DNA from: Myxococcota bacterium
Lineage (GTDB): Bacteria > Myxococcota_A > Bradymonadia > UBA7976 > UBA1532
Assembly (NCBI GenBank): GCA_023150895.1
Contig: JAKLJY010000052.1
Span: forward strand, 1-54,234
Reading direction: 5' to 3'
Length of the DNA: 54,234 bases
This document shows positions 1 to 8,280 of this stretch, piece after piece. A program made the position numbers and the translations under genes. How positions within the stretch are numbered: position 1 is the first letter of the stretch; each line of letters opens with the position of its first letter. The notes under the pieces were generated by a model. It was not told the DNA's origin and did no database searches. It saw only the letters and a program-made list of their open reading frames with translations.

Positions 1-213
1 CCCGGTTTCCGGGGTCCTCCTCAAGGGGGCTTCAATGGGGCCGCAGGGGTGAACCTGCGGAAATGTGGTAGCCGAGATCGGCGCGGGCCGATCCGGAGCC
101 GAGCTTCAATGGGGCCGCAGGGGTGAACCTGCGGAAATCCACGGCCAGTTCCCGGCGGGCTCGCCTTTCGACGCCGCGCTTCAATGGGGCCGCAGGGGTG
201 AACCTGCGGAAAT
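1..213 (-). CRISPR. End of a CRISPR array: three 36-bp repeats, two complete spacers
   Basis: Three identical 36-bp repeats lie at 29-64, 103-138 and 178-213, separated by spacers of 38 bp (65-102) and 39 bp (139-177). Bases 1-28 are part of a third spacer, so the array continues to the left of the window. Read on the minus strand the repeat starts ATTTCCGCAGG and ends ATTGAAGC, the usual shape of a crRNA 5' handle. Inside it CCGCAGG and CCTGCGG form a perfect 7-bp stem around a 6-nt loop. This orientation, and the position of cas2 to the right, put the leader at 214-422, so the repeat at 178-213 is leader-proximal and the newest spacer is 139-177. Confidence 0.97.
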
Positions 214-422
214 AGCCCCCCTGGCACAGCCGCCTGGGGCGGGCTCCGGAGAGCGCGTCTGCGAGCGGTGGGGGGCGGGCTGGCCGCGGCGATCATTCAA
301 CGAGCCGATTGCAAGAAAACCGTAGCCTCGAACAACTCGATTTTCAAAGAGAATTCGACGCTGCGAGCGACCCCCGGGGGGCGGCGCATCGTGTCGTCGC
401 TCGCCGCGGTGCGGTTCGCCGT
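214..422 (-). promoter_or_regulatory. CRISPR leader between cas2 and the array
   Basis: These 209 bases between the cas2 stop and the first repeat hold no convincing gene. The part around 305-360 is clearly richer in A and T than its surroundings (for example GATTTTCAAAGAGAATTC). A leader that carries the array promoter and the spacer-integration signals is expected here for an array transcribed on the minus strand. Its role is inferred from position and composition; no promoter hexamers are certain. Confidence 0.6.
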
Positions 423-713
423 TCATACGACGAATGCCCGGCGCTCACAATCCTCGAAGGCCCGGCCGAGGGCGCGGATGGCCGAGTCGTTGCGGCCGCC
501 GGGGGGACCGATCGGGATGAGCAGCACCTGGTCTTCTCGCTGGTGAATGATCTCGGTGAGGGCCGCTTCGAGTCTGACCCGCTCGACGTCGCTGAGCTCA
601 CACCGGAAGACCGAGTACTGAATGCGGTCCCCATAGCCGCGCATGGTTCGGAAGACTCGACGCAAGCGATCGGGGTTGGAGATGTCGTAGGCGACGATGT
701 AGGCGCTTCGCAT
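423..713 (-). CDS. cas2: CRISPR-associated protein Cas2
   Basis: A 96-residue protein of normal Cas2 length. It opens MRSAYIVAYDISNPDRLRRV, with the conserved first beta-strand and Asp (YDISNP) of the ferredoxin-like Cas2 fold, followed by GYGDRIQYSVFRCEL in the second strand. Cas2 dimers bridge two Cas1 dimers in the integrase complex that inserts new spacers. It starts 8 bp after the stop of cas4-cas1 and is surely in the same operon. It is the last cas gene before the leader and array. The ATG at 711-713 is the only start that gives the canonical N-terminus. Confidence 0.97.
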   Translation of the reverse strand: MRSAYIVAYDISNPDRLRRVFRTMRGYGDRIQYSVFRCELSDVERVRLEAALTEIIHQREDQVLLIPIGPPGGRNDSAIRALGRAFEDCERRAFVV

Positions 714-721
714 GTCTGCCC

Positions 722-2425
722 TCACCGCGTCCGGAAGCTCGGCGGCTCCGGCACCTCGCCGCTGAGGTGGCGAGCGAGCAGCCTGGCCTGAACTTCGAGG
801 ACCCGCCGGTAGCTGATCCGGTATCCGAAGACCGGGTGCGTGACGAGGTCGTCGAGTCGCCGCGCATATGCGGAGAGCAGCGCGGTGCGTGCGCTCTCGC
901 TCATCGCGCACCCCGTCGCGCCCCACACGAAGTCGGCGGGCCCGACCGCGCCTGTGTTGATGCAGGTGATGACGGCGGAGTCCGCGATCAGGGGCCGGAA
1001 CTCCTCCATCATGTCGAGGGCCAATGCCGGCTTTCCGTACTTGATCTGATGATAGAAGCCCATCATCGGATCGAATCCCACGGCTTGCAGCGTCACGGTG
1101 AGGTCCTTCGTCAGCACCGCGTAGGCGAACGACAGCATCGCGTTGACGGGATCTCGGGGCGGCCGCCGGTTGCGTCCCGCGAAGAGGTCCGGGACCTCGG
1201 CGAGGGGGCCCTTGAGCAACGTCGGCAGCGCCTGGAAGTAGAGGTGCGCCGCGTTGCCTTCGATGCCGAGCAGCGTTTCGAGTGCAGCGGCGCTCTCGGC
1301 GCGCCCGGCCCACATGCCCATGAGCGCCAGGGTTCGGGCAGGGACGTCTCGCCCGTTGCGCCGCAGCATGGTCCGCTGGTTGCGGATCTTCGTCGAGACG
1401 ATGCGCCGCGCGATCGCGAGCGCACGCGCCGGATCGCCCGCCGCCGCAAACTGAAGCCGCCGCAACTCGACGTTCTTGTGATGGAGCCCCGCGCTCATGC
1501 CGTAGAACCAGCCGCCCACCGAGAAGTACGAGATCGGGATGCCTCGCTGCACGAGGGTCCGCAACGCCGGCGTCGTCACGCCGACCTGCCCGAACACGGC
1601 GACGTCGCTGACATCGATCAGCCTGACCTCCTGCTTCTCCTTGCCGTCCCGTCCGAAACGGATCTGCAGACACTCGCCGCTGAGGCCGATGCTGCCGCCC
1701 TGTGACTGAACATAAAGGGGCAGCGCGTCGTCCCGCGTGGGGACGAGACGTCGAGGTTCGCTCTCGACACGGCCCGCGAGCAGGTTGGTCTCGTCGGGCA
1801 GGCAAAGGGGGGCGAGCGAACACCGCACGCACTTCGGGCTGTCCATCAGGGGCGGTGGCGGGGTGGGGGCGGCGACGGCCCGCCTCGCGGCGTCTCGCGC
1901 ACCGAGTGTCTGCCTCACGAGGGGCTCGTCGATGGTCACGCGGACCCGCTTGCGCGACGCGATGTAGTACACGAAGCCCTCGTCGCAGCGGAAACCGTGC
2001 GCGCGGAGCAGCAACGCCTGCGCACAGACCTGCACCCGGTCCGCCTCCCAGGCGCCATGGATGATCTCCGGCGCCGTGCCGCGCTTGTATTCTACCGGCG
2101 TCGCGGTCTCCCCTTCGGACTCGACCAGGTCGATCTTGGCCGCGAGCCCGAGGTCCGGATCGCTCAGCGAGACCGAGCGCGTGTGCTCGACCCGGTCTCC
2201 CTGGTCGTCTGGCGCGGCGAGTACCTGCTCGCGCGCGTCGACCCTGCGGTGGCGGAAGGTGCCATCGAGTGTGTCGGCGCTCTCTCTCCATTCGCCCTGG
2301 ACGTGTTCGAGATAGAAGAGTCTCGGACAATAAACGTACTCGTTGAGCATCCGGGCGGGCAACGTCACGGAGACACTTGCGTCGCCCGCCGCCGTCTCGT
2401 CGACGTCCGTCGGTTCTCGTTCCAT
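722..2425 (-). CDS. cas4-cas1: Cas4-Cas1 fusion protein, CRISPR adaptation
   Basis: A 567-residue fusion. Residues about 20-215 are Cas4, a RecB-like nuclease with an iron-sulphur cluster: C33 in YCPRLFY, the nuclease residues D99 and E112-Y-K114, and the C-terminal cluster C199, C202, C208. Residues about 235-567 are Cas1, the spacer integrase: E389 in GIEGNAAH, H459 in GFYHQ, and D471 in ALDMMEEFRP match its metal ligands. Such fusions are known from type I-G (formerly I-U) systems, where Cas4 selects PAM-containing prespacers, and also from type V-B. The ATG at 2423-2425 follows a strong AAGGAGGAGCA ribosome site. The gene lies 26 bp after the WYL regulator and 8 bp before cas2. Both active sites look intact. 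Confidence 0.97.
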   Translation of the reverse strand: MEREPTDVDETAAGDASVSVTLPARMLNEYVYCPRLFYLEHVQGEWRESADTLDGTFRHRRVDAREQVLAAPDDQGDRVEHTRSVSLSDPDLGLAAKIDLVESEGETATPVEYKRGTAPEIIHGAWEADRVQVCAQALLLRAHGFRCDEGFVYYIASRKRVRVTIDEPLVRQTLGARDAARRAVAAPTPPPPLMDSPKCVRCSLAPLCLPDETNLLAGRVESEPRRLVPTRDDALPLYVQSQGGSIGLSGECLQIRFGRDGKEKQEVRLIDVSDVAVFGQVGVTTPALRTLVQRGIPISYFSVGGWFYGMSAGLHHKNVELRRLQFAAAGDPARALAIARRIVSTKIRNQRTMLRRNGRDVPARTLALMGMWAGRAESAAALETLLGIEGNAAHLYFQALPTLLKGPLAEVPDLFAGRNRRPPRDPVNAMLSFAYAVLTKDLTVTLQAVGFDPMMGFYHQIKYGKPALALDMMEEFRPLIADSAVITCINTGAVGPADFVWGATGCAMSESARTALLSAYARRLDDLVTHPVFGYRISYRRVLEVQARLLARHLSGEVPEPPSFRTR

Positions 2426-2451
2426 TGCTCCTCCTTGCGGTGGCAGTGTCG

Positions 2452-3459
2452 TCACCGCAGCGGTGGGTCGTCGTCGATGGCGGCGTGGCGCTCGCCGGCC
2501 GCCGCCAACAGCGCCCGGACCGACGCGACGACGTCGGGGGGCGAAATCACGGTCAGGCCGTCCATCCATCGCATGCTCCAGCGCACGAACGCTTCGACAT
2601 GGCTCACCCGGAAGACGAGCTCGACCTCCATCGGCGTCAGGGGTCGAAACGTGAAGTCGAGACACGCCGGCTCCGCCCGGATGAGGTCCGCCAGCGTCCT
2701 CGAGGCGATGCAGGTGACCTCGGTGACCGTCGGTCCGCCCCAGATGCCCACTCGGTTGGCGACCGGACCCCGGACGTCGCGGACCGCGAGCGGTTTCCCG
2801 AGTCGCATGCCCATGCGCTGAACGCGCTCGATTCGATCGACCCGGTGGGCCACGCGGAGCAGGCGGTCGACCCGGACGCCGATGATGTAGAGGTGGCGGT
2901 CGACGAACTCGAACCCTTCGGGATCGAAGGCCGCCCGAACGAGACGCCGTGCGCGTGACCTCGACCGGTACTCGATGCACAGACGGTCCCGATGTCGAAT
3001 GGCGTCGCCGAGCTGCTCGAGAAGGTCCGGTCGGGCGTTGGAGACCATGGCGCCAAAGGCACTGCGCAGCTCCTGGTCGACGGAGGCCTCGACGGCGCTC
3101 GCGATCAAGGCGCTCGCAGTCTGAAGTGGACCGTGACCGTGCGCGGCGAGCGAGCGCGTGAGCGCGGACAGCACGAGCGACGTCCCCGGCGGCAAATGCA
3201 GGGGCGTCGCGTCGCCGCCGAGCCGCCAAGACCCGCTCGACGGATCCCAGGTCAGTGGCCAGCCGAGCCGCTGGCGGAGCAACGCGAGGTCCTTCCTGAG
3301 CGTCGCTGCGCTGACGCCGAACGTGTCGGCCAGCACGCGGGGGCCGGGCGCGCCACCGCGGTACAGCGTGATGAGCAGGTCGACCAGACGAGCGGAGCGC
3401 CGGCCGCTCGCGTCGGTTTCCCCGGTGGACCTCGCGGAGACCCCTGCAACTCGCTCCAT
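2452..3459 (-). CDS. WYL-domain transcriptional regulator of the cas operon
   Basis: A 335-residue protein. Residues about 20-85 form a winged helix (LADTFGVSAATLRKDLALLRQRLGW), and the middle and C-terminal parts match a WYL domain: IRHRDRLCIEYRSRSR, then FDPEGFEFVDRHLYIIGV and a C-terminal extension domain. WYL regulators sense nucleotide or nucleic-acid ligands and often control CRISPR and other defence genes. The ATG at 3457-3459 follows GGAGGTCGT, which decides it over an upstream in-frame ATG. The gene is 26 bp upstream of cas4-cas1 on the same strand, so it probably belongs to the operon and may regulate it. The specific ligand cannot be told. Confidence 0.85.
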   Translation of the reverse strand: MERVAGVSARSTGETDASGRRSARLVDLLITLYRGGAPGPRVLADTFGVSAATLRKDLALLRQRLGWPLTWDPSSGSWRLGGDATPLHLPPGTSLVLSALTRSLAAHGHGPLQTASALIASAVEASVDQELRSAFGAMVSNARPDLLEQLGDAIRHRDRLCIEYRSRSRARRLVRAAFDPEGFEFVDRHLYIIGVRVDRLLRVAHRVDRIERVQRMGMRLGKPLAVRDVRGPVANRVGIWGGPTVTEVTCIASRTLADLIRAEPACLDFTFRPLTPMEVELVFRVSHVEAFVRWSMRWMDGLTVISPPDVVASVRALLAAAGERHAAIDDDPPLR

Positions 3460-3556
3460 ACGACCTCCTCGGAGGGACGGTAGGCCGGGGGCGCGCGAAC
3501 GGGCAAGCGTGCACCTCGGCAACGAGGTTCGCCGCGCACGCCTGTGTGCACATGGC

Positions 3557-3570
3557 TGAACGCTTGTTCA
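3557..3570. promoter_or_regulatory. Possible operator upstream of the WYL gene
   Basis: TGAACGCTTGTTCA is an inverted repeat with 5-bp arms and a 4-bp spacer, about 100 bp upstream of the WYL start codon in the 260-bp intergenic stretch 3460-3719. Regulators of this class bind such sites and often regulate themselves. The arms are short, so chance is not excluded. I see no gene in the rest of that stretch. Confidence 0.25.
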
Positions 3571-3719
3571 TGTAACGCCTGCGCGACTCGAGGAAGCGGG
3601 GCCGGCCAGCCCCGTCGGAGTCGATGCCTGCATCGGCACGAGCATCGACGCTCACGTGCGAACCTCGGTGACACAAAGGGAGGCATCACCCACGCTGAAC
3701 GTCGACGGCTTCCCGGCAT

Positions 3720-4280
3720 GTGTTCGTCGACGCCGACGCGGCTCGATGGGCTCTTCGCACGGCCGGGCCGGCGCTGACCCGAGAGCATCTGCGGTCCGCG
3801 GGCATCGAGCCGGTGAGCGAAACGCTGCTGGAGATTCTGCAGGCGGGGGCGAGCCGGTCCGCCGAGCCGCTGTTCGACGAGTGGGCGGCGAAGCTCGAAC
3901 CGCTGCGGCGTGAGCCGGCCGGCGGTTCGACGTTTGCGGCCGCGCTGTGGTACCTGTTGAACGTCAGCGAGGTGCCGAAACCGCGAATCGTCGCGGCGTC
4001 GGCAGCGCTGCCCGAGCCAACGAAGGAGCTTTTCATGACCGGCGCACAGCAGTTGATTCAGGAAGGGTTGGAGAAGGGCCGGGTCGAGGGCCTCGAGATG
4101 GGCCGGGTCGAGGGCGAGCGCACGGCGTTGGCGGCGATGGTGCTCCGCCAGGCACGCCTGCGCTTCGGCGAAGTCCCGTCAGCGGCGGCGGCGCGTATCA
4201 CGTCGGCGACGACGCGCGAACTCGAGCGCTACGTCGAGGGCATCCTGACCGCGGAGCGGCTCGACGATCTCTTCGGGTGA
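3720..4280 (+). pseudogene. C-terminal remnant of an Rpn/DUF4351-type transposase-nuclease
   Basis: This open frame encodes only the C-terminal part of the Rpn-like (recombination-promoting PD-(D/E)XK nuclease) family, as I remember it. It has the helical segment with LWYLLNVSE, then KELFMTGAQQLIQEGLEKGR and the glutamate/glycine-rich EG repeats, then LRQARLRFGEVP and the closing ERYVEGILTAERLDDLFG. Full members have about 300 residues with the nuclease domain at the N-terminus; here the first 150 or so are missing. A GTG at 3720 opens the frame, but the first 30 residues do not look like the family. It is probably a broken mobile gene at the edge of the cas cassette. Confidence 0.65.
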
Positions 4281-4381
4281 GCCAGCCGGACGGTCCGCCG
4301 CGCCTTCGCACGGTGGGTGAAAGCCTGAACGCACATTCAGGTCTGTCCCGTCGGCGCGGCGCGTGGCAAACTGCCTCGCCC

Positions 4382-7213
4382 ATGCGCACGCCCACCCCCC
4401 ATGCTCTGCTCTCGCTCACGGTCAACGGCGATCGCCACGTCGTCGCCGCCGCGCCGCACCACTCGCTGCTCGAGGTCCTGCGCTACGACCTCGGGCTGAC
4501 GGGCACGAAGCAGGGCTGCGACAAGGGCGACTGCGGGGCGTGCACGGTGCTGATCGACGGCGAACCGGTGCTCGCCTGCTGCACGTTGGCGGCCACGGTG
4601 CGGCCCGGAGCGCAGATCACGACGATTGAGGGGCTCGCGGGGCCTGCCGGTCGCCTCGACCCGGTGCAGGAGGCCTTCGACCGCTGCGGGGCGCTCCAGT
4701 GCGGTTTCTGTCAGCCGGGTATGATGTTGTCGGCGCGAGCGCTGTTGAACCGCGACGCCGCGCCGTCCGACACCGCCATTCGCGAGGCGCTCGGTGGCAA
4801 CTTGTGTCGGTGCACGGGGTACACGCAGATCTTCGAGGCGGTGAAGCTCGCAGCGGCGCTCGCCCGGGGCGAGTCGGGCGCGTCGATCGATCCGACCCCA
4901 CCCGCCGAGGGGTATACGGTCCTCGGCGCCCGGCATCGCAAGGCCGATGGACACGGAAAGGCGACCGGAGCGGCCGTCTACACGGACGATTTCAACCCCC
5001 CGCGGATGCTGCACGCCAAGATTCTCCGCAGCCCGCACGCCCACGCCCGCATCGTCCGCATCGACACATCCCGCGCAGCGGCGCTTCCGGGTGTGTTCGC
5101 GGTGCTCACGGGCGAGGCGCTGCCCCGAACCTACGGGGTCATCCCGTGGACGGAGGATGAGACGGCCCTGGCGATCGACCGGGTGCGCTTCGTGGGCGAA
5201 GAGGTCGCCGCCGTCGCGGCCGTCGACGAAGAGACCGCCAACGCGGCGCTGCGGCTGATCGACGTCGAGTACGAGCCGTTGCCACCCGTGCTCACCCCCG
5301 AGGCCGCGCTGGCACCCGGGGCGCCGGAACTCTTCCCGGGGCGCCGGGGGGGCAACCTGACGAAACACGTCCGGCTCGACTTCGGCGACGTGGATGCCGC
5401 GCTTTCGAACGCCGACGCGCTCGTGGAGGGAGAGTACTTCTTCGAGGGCACCGCACACGCGCCCATCGAGCCGCACTGCGCCATCGCCGAGTACGATGCC
5501 CGCGGTCTGTTGACACTCCACAGCGCCACACAGATCCCGCACTACGTCCATCGCACGTTGGCCAAGACGCTCGACCTTCCCTCGGAGCGGGTGCGCGTGG
5601 TGCAACCGGCGCTCGGTGGCGCCTTCGGTGGCAAGTCCGATCCCTTCGGTCATGAGATCGTGGCCGCGAAGCTGGCCATGATGACGGGCCGGCCGGTGAA
5701 GATCCTGCTGACGCGCGAAGAGACGTTCTATACACACCGCGGCCGTCACCCGATGCAGATGCACATGCGCCTCGCCGCGAACGCGGAAGGCCGGCTGACC
5801 GGGCTCGACTCGAAGATTCTCATCGACGGCGGTGCCTACAGCAGCTTCGGGCTCGTCACGTCGTATTACTCCGGGCAGCTCCTGACGGCGCCGACGGGCT
5901 TCGAGACGTATCGTTTCGATGCCTCGCGTGCGTTCACGAACAAGCCGCCCTGCGGGCCGAAGCGGGGTCACGGCAGCGTGCAGCCGCGCTTTGCCTTCGA
6001 GATTCAGCTCGACAAGATGGCCGAGAAGCTCGGGCTCGACCCCATCGAGCTGCGGCGTCGCAACGACGTCGGTCCCGACACGACGACGGTGAACGGGCAG
6101 CGCATCACGAGCAACGGCTTTCTGGAGTGTCTGCGGGTCGTCGAGCAGGCGAGCGGCTGGCGCGAACGTCGCGGCAAGCTCGGATTCGGGCGCGGACTCG
6201 GTGTCGCCGGCAGCTGTTACATCAGCGGCACGGCGTACCCGGTGTATCCGAACGAGATGCCGCAGTCCGGGGTGCAGGTCCGGCTGGATCGCAGCGGGCG
6301 CGCGCATGTGATGTGCGGTGCGAGCGACATCGGGCAGGGCTCGGACTCGATGCTGGCCTACATCGTCGCCGAGGAACTCGGCCTGCGGCCCGATGACATC
6401 CGCGTCACGAGCTCGGATACCGATCTGTCACCGGTGGATCTCGGGGCGTACTCGAGCCGGGTGACGTTCATGGCCGGCAACGCCTGCCGGGAGGCCGCCT
6501 CTGCCCTCTCGACGCTCGTGCGCGAGGCCGTCGCGTCGAAACTCGAAGTGCCGGGGCGCGAAGTGGCCTGCACTCCGGGCCGCTGGTTCTGGCTCGGGGA
6601 TCCCACCCGCGGCATGGACACGCGCGAGGCCTTCGTGCTCGCCGAGGCGGCACACGGCACGCTCGGCGCGACGGGCGGCTATCGCACGGACAAGACGCTC
6701 GGCGGCCCGTATCGCGGCGGCACCATCGGCGCGAGTCCCGCGTACAGCTTCACGGCGCACGTCGCCGAGGTCGCGGTCGACGTCGAGACCGGCTTCGTGA
6801 ACGTGAAGAAGATCTGGGCCGCCCACGACTGCGGCTTCGCCCTCAATCCGATGATCGTCGAGGGTCAGATCGCCGGCAGCGTCTACATGGGCTGGGCCGA
6901 GGCCGTGATGGAGGAGCACGCGTTTGCGTACGGCGGGCCGAACCCCGGTCTGCTGCGCGGGCCGAACCTGCTCGACTATCGCATCCCGACGACGGTCGAG
7001 GCGCCCGAGATCGAATGTCACATCGTGCAGAGCATCGATCCGAACGGGCCGTACGGGGCGAAGGAGGCCGGCGAGGGGCCCTTGCACCCGGTGCTGCCGG
7101 CCATCGCCAACGCCATCTACGACGCCGTCGGCGTGCGGCTCGACCGCCTGCCCTTTCACCCGTGGCGGGTCCGCGAGGCCCTGCGCGCCGCCGGCCGGAT
7201 GGGGGGACGCTGA
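4382..7213 (+). CDS. 4-hydroxybenzoyl-CoA reductase-like enzyme, fused 2Fe-2S and molybdenum subunits
   Basis: A 943-residue member of the xanthine oxidase family. Residues 1-160 are the iron-sulphur subunit: a plant-type 2Fe-2S site (C46, C51, C54, C66 or C67) and a second site (C107, C110, C142, C144, with GGNLCRCTGY). Residues about 175-943 are the molybdopterin-cytosine-dinucleotide subunit with GGAFGGKSDP and the catalytic-glutamate motif GAKEAGEGP near the end. In 4-hydroxybenzoyl-CoA reductases these parts are usually separate proteins (HcrC, HcrA). The next gene overlaps by one base and has the 4Fe-4S loop typical of HcrB, which argues for this subfamily; the true substrate is not shown by sequence. 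The ATG at 4382 lacks a strong ribosome site but gives the expected N-terminus. Confidence 0.85.
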   Translation: MRTPTPHALLSLTVNGDRHVVAAAPHHSLLEVLRYDLGLTGTKQGCDKGDCGACTVLIDGEPVLACCTLAATVRPGAQITTIEGLAGPAGRLDPVQEAFDRCGALQCGFCQPGMMLSARALLNRDAAPSDTAIREALGGNLCRCTGYTQIFEAVKLAAALARGESGASIDPTPPAEGYTVLGARHRKADGHGKATGAAVYTDDFNPPRMLHAKILRSPHAHARIVRIDTSRAAALPGVFAVLTGEALPRTYGVIPWTEDETALAIDRVRFVGEEVAAVAAVDEETANAALRLIDVEYEPLPPVLTPEAALAPGAPELFPGRRGGNLTKHVRLDFGDVDAALSNADALVEGEYFFEGTAHAPIEPHCAIAEYDARGLLTLHSATQIPHYVHRTLAKTLDLPSERVRVVQPALGGAFGGKSDPFGHEIVAAKLAMMTGRPVKILLTREETFYTHRGRHPMQMHMRLAANAEGRLTGLDSKILIDGGAYSSFGLVTSYYSGQLLTAPTGFETYRFDASRAFTNKPPCGPKRGHGSVQPRFAFEIQLDKMAEKLGLDPIELRRRNDVGPDTTTVNGQRITSNGFLECLRVVEQASGWRERRGKLGFGRGLGVAGSCYISGTAYPVYPNEMPQSGVQVRLDRSGRAHVMCGASDIGQGSDSMLAYIVAEELGLRPDDIRVTSSDTDLSPVDLGAYSSRVTFMAGNACREAASALSTLVREAVASKLEVPGREVACTPGRWFWLGDPTRGMDTREAFVLAEAAHGTLGATGGYRTDKTLGGPYRGGTIGASPAYSFTAHVAEVAVDVETGFVNVKKIWAAHDCGFALNPMIVEGQIAGSVYMGWAEAVMEEHAFAYGGPNPGLLRGPNLLDYRIPTTVEAPEIECHIVQSIDPNGPYGAKEAGEGPLHPVLPAIANAIYDAVGVRLDRLPFHPWRVREALRAAGRMGGR

Positions 7214-8211
7214 TGTTGCGCATCGCCCCGACGTTCACGGTCGCGACGCCGACCACGCTGGCCGAGGCGCTGGCCCTCAAAGCGACACATGGCGAGAAGG
7301 CCGCGCTGGTGGCCGGCGGCACGGACTTCGTGCCCAACCTGAAACACGGATTGCACGCGCCCGAGGTGGTCATCAGCCTCGGCGGGCTCGACGAGCTGCG
7401 CGGCCTCGACTTCGGGGCCGAGACGATCGCCCTCGGCGCCCTCGTGGGCATTCACACCCTCGCGACGGACGCGCGGATTGCATCGGTTCTCCCGTCGCTG
7501 GCGACGGCCGCGGGTCTCATCGCGGGCCCGCAGCTGCGCCGCATGGGCACGCTGGGCGGCAACGTCTGCCTCGATACTCGGTGTGTCTACATCAATCAGA
7601 GCGAAAGCTGGCGCAGCGCGCTGGGGTACTGTCTCAAGAAGGACGGTGACACCTGCCACGTGACGGTCACGGGCAAGAAGTGCGTCGCCGCAGCGAGCAA
7701 TGACACTGCGCCCGTCTTGCTGTCACTCGGGGCTTGCGTCGAGCTCGCCAGCCCGCGGGGCGTCCGCACGCTCCCCCTCGAACAGTTCTACGTCCACGAC
7801 GGCGCCCGGAATACGGTGCTCGCGGCCGACGAGATTCTGGTTCGGGTGCTCGTGCCGCGGCCCCGAGAAACGCGCCGCATGGCGTTCGAGAAACTGCGCG
7901 TGCGCGGCGCCATCGACTTCCCGCTGCTCAACCTGGCGCTGGCGTTCGATCTCGACGCCGACGGCGTGCTGACTGCGCCGGAGCTGGTGATCAGCGCGAT
8001 CGCTGCGCGTCCGCGGCGGGTCCGCGCGCTGCCCGAGGGGCTTCTCACGGACGCGCTCGTCGACCGCATCGCGGCGCTCGCCTTCGACGCGACGCGCCCG
8101 CTGACGAATATCAACGCGGACGTCGAGTGGCGGCGCGACATGGTCCCGGTCCTCGTTCGGCGGGCTTTCGCCGCGGCACGTGGTCCCCAATCCCCCCCGT
8201 TTGCGTGCTGA
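7213..8211 (+). CDS. FAD/4Fe-4S subunit of 4-hydroxybenzoyl-CoA reductase-like enzyme (HcrB-like)
   Basis: A 332-residue FAD-binding subunit of the molybdenum hydroxylase family. VAGGTDFVPNLKHG (33-46) is the FAD loop, followed by GPQLRRMGTLGGNVCL. Residues 119-157 form an insertion with C124, C140, C148 and C157. This spacing (16, 8, 9) is the one I recall for the extra 4Fe-4S cluster of Thauera aromatica HcrB, which feeds low-potential electrons towards the substrate. Ordinary xanthine dehydrogenase FAD subunits lack this loop. The start overlaps the stop of the preceding gene as TGATG, so the two are translationally coupled. No maturation or transport gene is next to them. Confidence 0.85.
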   Translation: MLRIAPTFTVATPTTLAEALALKATHGEKAALVAGGTDFVPNLKHGLHAPEVVISLGGLDELRGLDFGAETIALGALVGIHTLATDARIASVLPSLATAAGLIAGPQLRRMGTLGGNVCLDTRCVYINQSESWRSALGYCLKKDGDTCHVTVTGKKCVAAASNDTAPVLLSLGACVELASPRGVRTLPLEQFYVHDGARNTVLAADEILVRVLVPRPRETRRMAFEKLRVRGAIDFPLLNLALAFDLDADGVLTAPELVISAIAARPRRVRALPEGLLTDALVDRIAALAFDATRPLTNINADVEWRRDMVPVLVRRAFAAARGPQSPPFAC

Positions 8212-8280
8212 CGCCTACATGTGCATACTTTGCCCCATGAACGCGTACCCACCCCCCACCCCTCGAACGGAGGTGCCCTG

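Noticed and set aside
1-213. Plus-strand transcription of the CRISPR array
   Set aside because: The ATTGAAGC end, the stem position and the cas2-side AT-richer leader all indicate minus-strand transcription.
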